From positions 207 to 35,773 of the forward strand of contig PMSW01000153.1 of assembly GCA_003168215.1 (NCBI GenBank): DNA of 35,567 nucleotides, written 5' to 3'. Position 1 is the first letter of the stretch, and each line of letters opens with the position of its first letter. This document shows positions 29,976 to 35,567 of the stretch, piece by piece. The notes beneath the pieces were generated by a model. That model ran no database searches. It was not told the DNA's origin and worked only from the letters and a program-made list of their open reading frames with translations. A program made the translations under genes and the position numbers. The DNA is from Actinomycetota bacterium. GTDB lineage: Bacteria > Actinomycetota > Actinomycetes > Streptosporangiales > Streptosporangiaceae.

Positions 29976-31481
29976 TCAGCCGGCCGGACGGACGTCGAAT
30001 CTGGTGATAACGCCCTTGTCGACGGTATAGGTGCCCCGGTAGGTCTCGACGGTGCCGTCGGTCTGCCGGGCAGTCAGCCGGGCGGTCACGACGTCGCCGC
30101 TGACCGACAGGATGTGCAGGGTGTCCCTGGCGGTGCTGCCGAATCCGTGCACGAATGCCGGGTAGGGCGAGGGGCCGTTCCGGCCGCCAAGTCTCCATGC
30201 CCTGCCGTAGTGATGACCGTTGATCGCCGCGATGTATGCCGTCACCGTCGCGGCCGGGCTGCCGGGCCGCGCCGGGCCGCGCCGCCTGGCGGCGCCGGAC
30301 AGTGACGCGCTAGCGGCCGGCCTGGACGGCGCGGCCCCGTGATGACGCGAGAATGCGAACGCGCCGGCGGCGATGACGAGGATGACAGCGGCAACCGCGA
30401 TGGCGCGTGCTCGCCATCGCGGCCGGCCGCCCGGCGCGGGCGAGTGCCGCCCGGACGTCCGCCGCGGCTGCGGCAACGGCGGGGCCGACGGCCACGCCTG
30501 GCCAGCGGCCAGATCCTGCGCACTCGCCCGGCCGGCCGTCCTGCCGGGCGCCGCCAGCTCGGTGCCAGATCCTGGCGGGCCTGGCTGGAGCTGCCCGCCT
30601 GCGCCCCATTCGAGCCCGCAGGCCGCCCGCAGGGAGGCAGCGAACTCCAGGCAGCTCTCGTAGCGGTCACCCGGCGACTTGGCCAGCGCCCGTGCCAGCA
30701 CCCCGTCGATCGCCGGCGGCAGGTCCGGGCGGCGCGCGGTCAGCGCCGGAGGCGGCTGCGAGAGCTGGGCGAACACCTGCCCCAGATCCTGATCTCGCTG
30801 GAACGGCACGACGCCGCAGAGCATCTCGAAAGCAGCACAGGCGAGCGCGTAGAGATCGGCACGGCCGTCGACCGGGCGGGCCTCGATCTGCTCCGGCGCC
30901 ATGTAATCGAGCGTGCCCACGAACTGGCCGGTCTGCGTCAGGCCGACCATGGACAGTGCCTGCTTGCTCAGCCCGAAATCGGCCAGGTAGACATGGTCCG
31001 GGCGGCCGCGCCCCGCCACCGTGCCGAGCAGCATGTTGGCCGGCTTGACGTCACGGTGCACGAGGCCGATGGAGTGGGACGCATCCAGCGCGGACGCGAC
31101 CTGGGTAACGATGCTGGTGACGCGTGCCGCGTCCAGCGGGCCGAGCCGCCGGAAGAGCGTCCGCACGTCTCCCCCGCCGACATAGCGCATCGCGATGAAC
31201 AGGACTCCGCCGGCGTCGCCGGCCTCGAAGACCGGGATGATGTGCGGGTGGTCAACGGCTGCCGCAGCCCTCGACTCACTGATGAAACGCTGGCGGAACG
31301 AATCGTCGCGGCCAATCTCGGGTGCCAGGACTTTCAGTGCGACCCATCGGTCGAGCCGGATGTCGAGAGCGCGATAGACGACCGCCATGCCGCCCCAGCC
31401 GATCTGCTCCCCCAGCCGGTAGCTGGCAATCTGCGAGCCGGACCCGATGTCGCCGGTCGCGGGAGGGACTTGTTCGGTCAC
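29976..31481 (-). CDS. Receptor-type Ser/Thr protein kinase with NTF2-like outer domain
   Basis: 501 aa, GTG start with GGAGG close by. The Hanks-type kinase domain runs about 20-290: Gly loop IGWGGMAVVY (27-36), Lys50 (VALKVL), catalytic loop VHRDVKPANM (Asp144), DFG (168-170) and YMAPEQIEARP. A Pro/Ala/Gly-rich juxtamembrane linker follows. One TM lies at about 355-378 (AIAVAAVILVIAAGAFAF). The extracytoplasmic tail has no PASTA repeats and instead resembles an NTF2-like domain (SPAATVTAYIAAINGHHYGR). It would phosphorylate proteins in response to an outside signal. A Tyr phosphatase gene lies 138 bp upstream on the same strand. Confidence 0.92.
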   Translation of the reverse strand: MTEQVPPATGDIGSGSQIASYRLGEQIGWGGMAVVYRALDIRLDRWVALKVLAPEIGRDDSFRQRFISESRAAAAVDHPHIIPVFEAGDAGGVLFIAMRYVGGGDVRTLFRRLGPLDAARVTSIVTQVASALDASHSIGLVHRDVKPANMLLGTVAGRGRPDHVYLADFGLSKQALSMVGLTQTGQFVGTLDYMAPEQIEARPVDGRADLYALACAAFEMLCGVVPFQRDQDLGQVFAQLSQPPPALTARRPDLPPAIDGVLARALAKSPGDRYESCLEFAASLRAACGLEWGAGGQLQPGPPGSGTELAAPGRTAGRASAQDLAAGQAWPSAPPLPQPRRTSGRHSPAPGGRPRWRARAIAVAAVILVIAAGAFAFSRHHGAAPSRPAASASLSGAARRRGPARPGSPAATVTAYIAAINGHHYGRAWRLGGRNGPSPYPAFVHGFGSTARDTLHILSVSGDVVTARLTARQTDGTVETYRGTYTVDKGVITRFDVRPAG

Positions 31482-31540
31482 CGCGCCTCCAGCGTTCGCC
31501 TGCCCGTCCGGTGCCCGCTATCGCTTCTCACGCAGGCGCC

Positions 31541-31556
31541 ATCCTGGCACCAGGAT
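31541..31556 (-). promoter_or_regulatory. Palindrome upstream of the Ser/Thr kinase gene
   Basis: ATCCTGG (31541-31547) and CCAGGAT (31550-31556) flank CA, about 60 bp before the kinase start. It is a possible operator; no bound factor can be named. Confidence 0.4.
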
Positions 31557-31619
31557 CACTCGGCTTACTGGGAAATTGCGGGATAAGACTCCAGTATTCG
31601 CATCCTCCGCTGCCTGCTG

Positions 31620-32117
31620 TCAACCCGCGCCGCAGGGCACTTCGCTGCGGATAGCAGCCATGATGCCTGGCATGGCATCCTCGATGATGCGCAGCACCAG
31701 TTCATAGTCAGCGGGGCCACCGCGAATCGGATCCGGAACATCCAGGGCGCCGCCTGCAGCTTGGTCGAAGCTTCTCAGCAGCCGGATCTTCGCTGCTGAC
31801 GAACTATCGGGCGCCGCCTCGCGCAGCAGTAGCTCGTGTCCGGTGTCCAGCGCGATGACGAGGTCATAGCGGCCGAACATGCCTGGCTCGAATGGGCGCA
31901 CGGCATGCTCGCAGCCGTGTCCTCGCCCGCCGAGTGCCGCGACGGCCCGCGGGTCCGCTTGTCCGCCGGGCTGGCGGACGTGGAGGCCGGAGCTGGCCAC
32001 TTTCACGACATCGGAGAGACCCTCTTGCCGGAGCCAGGCCCGAAGAACATGCTCGGCCATCGGCGATCTGCACGTGTTGCCAGAGCAGACGAACATGACC
32101 ATGTACATGACTGTCAT
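31620..32117 (-). CDS. Low-molecular-weight protein tyrosine phosphatase
   Basis: 165 aa. The phosphate loop is VCSGNTCRSPMAEHVL, with nucleophile Cys11 and Arg17 (C-x5-R). The general acid is Asp129 in VPDPIRGG, where the usual third residue Tyr is Ile. Length is normal. Several ATGs crowd the start (32117, 32108, 32102); the longest is drawn because no ribosome-binding site decides. It may reverse Tyr phosphorylation or act on small phosphoesters. Arsenate reductases share this fold, but the extra redox cysteines of that class are not evident. An 8-bp inverted repeat straddles the start region. Confidence 0.87.
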   Translation of the reverse strand: MTVMYMVMFVCSGNTCRSPMAEHVLRAWLRQEGLSDVVKVASSGLHVRQPGGQADPRAVAALGGRGHGCEHAVRPFEPGMFGRYDLVIALDTGHELLLREAAPDSSSAAKIRLLRSFDQAAGGALDVPDPIRGGPADYELVLRIIEDAMPGIMAAIRSEVPCGAG

Positions 32118-32134
32118 TATCGTCGGCAGTCATG
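32106..32134 (-). promoter_or_regulatory. Inverted repeat over the LMW-PTP start codon
   Basis: CATGACTG (32106-32113) and CAGTCATG (32127-32134) are perfect 8-bp arms with a 13-nt gap. The start ATG (32117-32115) lies in the gap and the next ATG (32108) in one arm. As RNA it would hold the start in a loop; as DNA it could be an operator. Confidence 0.5.
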
Positions 32135-32304
32135 ATCGTCGGCCGTCCGCTGCGCCCACCGAAATCCACGCCACGCGGAGGTCATCCGGCGATCGCGCGC
32201 TTGCCGGACGCGGCGGCAGCGGGCCGGCTGACCGTCCCGCCGCCGCCGTTACCTGGCCTGGGCGGGTGCTAACTCTGCGCCCGCGCTTCGGCCTGCGCGG
32301 GTGC

Positions 32305-33552
32305 TTACTGCTGGGCCCGCATCTCGGCCTGGGCGGGCACCTCGGCCCGGGCGGGGACCGCGGTCAGCAGGTCGTCTGAGGTTTCCATGCCGGCCCGCCA
32401 GACAGAGCGGGCCACGATCTTGGTCGGGTCGGCGCGGCGGGCGTACCGGGCAGCGACGTCGGTGCATTCCTCCAGCAGGCCCTCCGACAAGGTGGTCGGC
32501 TGCAGGCCCAGGGCGAGGAACTGGTCGTTACGGACGGACAGCTCGTTCTCCTCCGCTTCCTGCCTCGGGTTCGGCAGGTACGCGATGTCCACCCCGGTCG
32601 CGCCCGCGACCAGCTTGGCGAGCTCGAGCACCCGGTGCGTCTCGGTGATCTGGTTCAGCACGCGCGGCCGGGACCCCGCCTCCGGCGGGTTGGCGATCGC
32701 GATCTCGATGCACCGGACGGTGTCGCGGATGTGGATGAACGCGCGGGTCTGGCCGCCGGTGCCGTGCACGGTCAGCGGGTGCCCGATCGCGGCCTGCATC
32801 AGGAACCGGTTCAGCACCGTGCCGTAGTCGCCGTCATAATCGAACCGGTTGATCAGCCGGTCGTCCAGGCAGGTCTGGTCGGTCTGCGTGCCCCACACGA
32901 TGCCCTGGTGCAGATCGGTGATCCGCAGCTGGTCGTTCTTGGCGTAGAACGAGAACATCAGCTGATCCAGTGTCTTGGTCAGGTGATAAACCGAGCCGGG
33001 GTTCGCCGGGTGCAGGATCTCCCGCTCCAGCTCCCCGTCCGGCGTGGGTACCTTCACGGTCAGGTAGCCCTCCGGGATCGGCGCAGTGCCCGACCAGCCG
33101 TAACCGTAGACGCCCATCGTGCCCAGGTGCGCCAGCGCCGCGTCGATGCCGGTGGCGACCAGCGCGGTCAGCAGGTTGTGCGTCGCCCGGACGTTGTTAT
33201 CGACGGTGTAGCGCTTGGTCTGCGGCGACCGCATCGAGTACGGCGCCGCGCGCTGCTCGGCGAAATGCACGATCGCGTCCGGCCGGAGGTCTTCCAGCAC
33301 CGCGACCAGCCGGTCGTACTCGGTCGCCAGATCGAGGTTCACGAAGCCGATGTCACGGCCCGAGACCTCGCGCCAGGCGCGGATCCGCTCGCCGATCGGC
33401 CGGATCGGCGTCAGCGACTCCACCTCGAGGTCGACGTCGATCTTCCGCCGGCTCAGGTTATCCAGGACGGTGATGTCGTGACCGCGATCCGACAAGTACA
33501 GCGTCGTCGGCCAGCCGCAGAAGCCATCTCCGCCAAGAACCAGAACGCGCAT
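32305..33552 (-). CDS. sqdB: UDP-sulfoquinovose synthase (SQD1/SqdB)
   Basis: 415 aa from the ATG at 33552 with GGGAG 5 bp upstream; the frame is open for about 100 codons more, without family sequence. NAD-binding motif GGDGFCGWPTTLYLS (7-21). DNLSRRKIDVDLEVESLTPI (31-50) is nearly diagnostic for SQD1. Catalytic Tyr189 and Lys193 are in YHLTK, and the late TDQTCLDDRLINRFDYDGD and GGQTRAFIHIRDTVRCIEIA also match. It makes UDP-sulfoquinovose from UDP-glucose and sulfite, the head-group donor for sulfolipid. No SqdX/SQD2 glycosyltransferase is in view, so the end product is open. The last about 15 residues (AEVPAQAEMRAQQ) are a small repeat tail. Confidence 0.95.
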   Translation of the reverse strand: MRVLVLGGDGFCGWPTTLYLSDRGHDITVLDNLSRRKIDVDLEVESLTPIRPIGERIRAWREVSGRDIGFVNLDLATEYDRLVAVLEDLRPDAIVHFAEQRAAPYSMRSPQTKRYTVDNNVRATHNLLTALVATGIDAALAHLGTMGVYGYGWSGTAPIPEGYLTVKVPTPDGELEREILHPANPGSVYHLTKTLDQLMFSFYAKNDQLRITDLHQGIVWGTQTDQTCLDDRLINRFDYDGDYGTVLNRFLMQAAIGHPLTVHGTGGQTRAFIHIRDTVRCIEIAIANPPEAGSRPRVLNQITETHRVLELAKLVAGATGVDIAYLPNPRQEAEENELSVRNDQFLALGLQPTTLSEGLLEECTDVAARYARRADPTKIVARSVWRAGMETSDDLLTAVPARAEVPAQAEMRAQQ

Positions 33553-34195
33553 TCCGACTCCCATCAGGTTCCACCATTGAAAGAGCAGCCCGAGATCGCT
33601 GCCGTGGGGGGGCGGGAGCCAGCTGGATGATGAAACGTCCAGGCAATGCATCCCGTAGCCCGGGCAGTCTACCTGGCCGTTCGCCATGCTGGCTGGTCGT
33701 GCTACACAGTGATTACGGAGTGGCAGGACCAACGGATCATAATTGGACATTCCGGACAGTACTGGGCGTGCGCCCCTCGCTCGGTTAATGCCGCCGTGGG
33801 GCGCTCCGTAGAGGCCCCCGGGTTCCTTGCGTGCCCAGGGTAAAATTTTGGTCAACATCTCGGCGCATTGCGCCGCGCTATCCGCCGGACGTTCACTCGG
33901 CCGCTACTTCACGTACTTCTACCTGCTAACGGCGTGCCTCAAAGACCATGACTTCTACGACTTCCAGGATTTGCCCCCGTGGCGCACCTTGGGGCCGGGC
34001 GGCTGGACAGGAGATTCGGTCACCGCTGCAGCGTGTGTCGCGGCCTGCCGGCCGGCCGGGAGGCGTGGCGGTCGCACCGATGAGTTCCGTTGCGCCGGGG
34101 CGTCTGACAGTGTGTGAGCAACTCCTGCCAACGAGGCGGCACCGATGGCCCGAGACGCTTTCCATCGCAGGATCGACAACTGCACAGGAGTAAAG
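33553..34195. other. 643-bp intergenic region between sqdB and the DUF899 gene
   Basis: I see no credible gene; the short frames here lack family features and ribosome-binding sites. The middle is locally AT-richer (33690-33760 and 33838-33960). TATGAT on the minus strand (33741-33736) is a possible -10 for sqdB with a leader of about 180 nt. The GC-rich part from 33990 holds short inverted repeats only. Divergent promoters for both genes must lie here. Confidence 0.4.
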
Positions 34196-34825
34196 ATGAG
34201 CAATATCCCAGAGATCGTGTCAGCCGGGCAGTGGCAGCAGGATCGCGACGAGCTGCTCAAGGCCGAGAAGGAGGCCACTCGCGCGCTTGACGCGCTCGCC
34301 GCGCGCCGCCGCCGGCTCCCGATGGCCAGGTTCGACAGCAACAGGTACGTGTTCAGCACGCCAGCCGGCCCGAAAACGCTGCTTGACCTGTTCGCCGGCC
34401 GGCGGCAGCTCGCCGTCTACCAGTTCATGGACAACGGGCCCGACAGCTACTGCCCGGGCTGCACCCACTTCACCAGCAGCGTCGCCGGCCTGCCCGCGCT
34501 CGCCGAAACGGGCGTCAGCTGGGCAACAGTGTCCAACATGCCGCTCGCCCAGATCGAGGCCTACAAGGCGCGGATGGGCTGGACGATGCCGTTCGTGTCG
34601 TCGCACGGCACGACATTCGCCGACGACTGCGGCGCAGGCGGCGGCTTCATGCTCACCGTGTTCCTGCGCGACGGCGAGGATGTCTACCGGACCTACAGCA
34701 CCACCGCCCGCGGCGTGGACCGGCTGCTCTTCGCCAACAACATCCTCGACCTCACCCCGTACGGCCGCCAGGAAGACTGGGAAGATTCCCCGCCCGGCTG
34801 GCCGCAGCATCCCACCTACGGGTAG
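34196..34825 (+). CDS. DUF899 thioredoxin-fold protein
   Basis: 209 aa from the ATG at 34196 with GGAG 8 bp upstream. DUF899 hallmarks: WQQDRDELLKAEKEATRALD, RRRLPMARFDSNRYVF, LAVYQFMDNGPDSYCPGCTH and the end part TYSTTARGVDRLLFANNILD. Two Cys in YCPGCTHF stand where a thioredoxin would have CxxC, so redox activity is possible but not shown. No signal peptide. Convergent with the aldo-keto reductase gene. Confidence 0.9.
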   Translation: MSNIPEIVSAGQWQQDRDELLKAEKEATRALDALAARRRRLPMARFDSNRYVFSTPAGPKTLLDLFAGRRQLAVYQFMDNGPDSYCPGCTHFTSSVAGLPALAETGVSWATVSNMPLAQIEAYKARMGWTMPFVSSHGTTFADDCGAGGGFMLTVFLRDGEDVYRTYSTTARGVDRLLFANNILDLTPYGRQEDWEDSPPGWPQHPTYG

Positions 34826-34862
34826 CCGAGGCGGCAAGGGCGCGGATCCTCCGGCCGCCTGC

Positions 34863-35567
34863 TCATGAGGCGATGCTGTCCAGCTCGGTCAGGTCGTCCC
34901 CGGAAAGGGTCAGCGCCGCACCGGTGACGTTGTCGCGCAGGTGGGCGACGGACGAGGTTCCGGGGATGAGCAGGATGTTCGGTGCGCGCTGGAGCAGCCA
35001 CGCCAGCGCGACGGCCATCGGCGTGGCGTCCAGACGGGCGGCGACTGCGTTCAGTTCCCCGGACTGGAGCGGGGAGAAGCCGCCGAGCGGGAAGTAGGGC
35101 ACGTAGGCGATGCCGCGCGCGGCGAGGGAGTCGATCAGGTCGTCGTCGGCCCGGTGGGCGAGGTTGAAGAAGTTCTGCACGCACACGATCGGCGCGATGG
35201 ACTGTGCCTCGGCGATCTGCCCGGCCGAGACGGTGCTGAGACCGAGATGCTTGATCAGTCCTTCTTGCTGCAGCTGCGCGAGGACCGTGAACGGCTCGGC
35301 GATGGAGCCGGGAGCGGGGCTGTCGAACCCCCCGACGCGCAGGTTGACGACGTCGAGTGCGTCTAGTCCGAGGCGCTCCAGGTTGTCGTGCACCGCCTGG
35401 CGCAGCTGCCCGGGAGCCAGCGCCTGCGGCCAGCCGCCCTCGGCGTCTCGCAGCGCTCCGACCTTCGTCACGATGTGCAGGTCGTCCGGATAAGGGTGCA
35501 GGGCCTCCTTGATGATCTGGTTGGTGACGTACGGGCCGTAGTAGTCGCTGGTGTCGATGTGCGTGAT
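34863..35567 (-). CDS. Aldo-keto reductase, YdbC/PdxI type (partial, continues past window end)
   Basis: 234 residues of the C-terminal part are visible; the frame is open through the right edge. HIDTSDYYGPYVTNQIIKEA (Asp and Tyr of the AKR tetrad) and DLHIVTKVGA (Lys) are present. The His position reads LDVVNLRVGG, where most AKRs have His. VCVQNFFNLAHRADDDLIDS and LLIPGTSSVAHLRDNV match E. coli YdbC, reported as the pyridoxal reductase PdxI. It probably reduces an aldehyde with NADPH, perhaps pyridoxal. Confidence 0.9.
   Translation of the reverse strand: MTHIDTSDYYGPYVTNQIIKEALHPYPDDLHIVTKVGALRDAEGGWPQALAPGQLRQAVHDNLERLGLDALDVVNLRVGGFDSPAPGSIAEPFTVLAQLQQEGLIKHLGLSTVSAGQIAEAQSIAPIVCVQNFFNLAHRADDDLIDSLAARGIAYVPYFPLGGFSPLQSGELNAVAARLDATPMAVALAWLLQRAPNILLIPGTSSVAHLRDNVTGAALTLSGDDLTELDSIAS

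Noticed and set aside
28765-30198. Long minus-strand open frame opposite the APH-like gene
   Set aside because: It is antisense to an APH gene with a complete HRDLHPDN motif and runs into the convergent kinase, with shadow composition.
33827-34165. Short frames at 33827-34117 (plus) and 33926-34165 (minus) as genes
   Set aside because: No ribosome-binding site, no family-like sequence, and poor third-position GC bias. Treated as intergenic.
1-35567. tRNA, rRNA or mobile-element genes
   Set aside because: GGTTCGA-type strings occur only inside coding genes and no cloverleaf or transposase/integrase motif was found by reading. A covariance-model search was not possible.

Overview
The window reads as a chromosomal segment of a high-GC actinomycete. 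The sequence shows very strong third-position GC bias, frequent GTG starts and one TTG start, a mycothiol synthase (MshD), a GlnR-type orphan regulator, a DivIVA-domain coiled-coil protein and a one-TM Ser/Thr kinase. A soil actinomycete near the Streptosporangiales/Streptomycetales is plausible, but no genus can be named. No rRNA, tRNA, CRISPR array, transposase or integrase was seen.

Positions 1-9300, almost all minus strand: a phosphate locus in the order pstB, pstS, pstC, pstA. It runs with overlapping or nearly touching genes into a GntR/UTRA-like regulator and two membrane proteins that resemble VirD4/TraG coupling ATPases but have lost their Walker motifs. The second of these leaves the window at position 1. 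Positions 9300-15615: a sulfur, redox and nitrogen block. Minus strand: moaD-like, ECF sigma factor, zinc-type anti-sigma factor, membrane thioredoxin, DUF4395 protein, rhodanese (CysA/SseA) and SseC. Plus strand: glnR and mshD. An 18-codon Cys-containing leader ORF (11063-11119) precedes the DUF4395-cysA-sseC genes and suggests cysteine-responsive attenuation.

Positions 15616-25530: small unknown ORF, gamma-type carbonic anhydrase, DivIVA-like protein, Ppx/GppA phosphatase, double-DUF427 protein, M19 dipeptidase, alpha/beta hydrolase with a Cys nucleophile, S9 peptidase, glycerophosphodiesterase and another small unknown protein. Positions 25600-35567: DUF1707/DUF4190 membrane protein, methyltransferase, a MarR regulator divergent from an AIF/NDH-2-like flavoprotein with a clear operator between them, an APH-like kinase, a Ser/Thr kinase next to a low-molecular-weight Tyr phosphatase, a UDP-sulfoquinovose synthase (sqdB), a DUF899 protein and a YdbC/PdxI-type aldo-keto reductase cut by the window end.

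Two themes stand out. The first is regulation by RNA structure: the Cys leader, a three-arm switch between pstB and pstS, and several very long perfect terminator hairpins. The second is an unusual number of short tandem duplications (14-24 bp), several placed on start or stop codons. The clearest is a 21-bp unit at 1916-1999 that repeats a Shine-Dalgarno plus ATG in frame.
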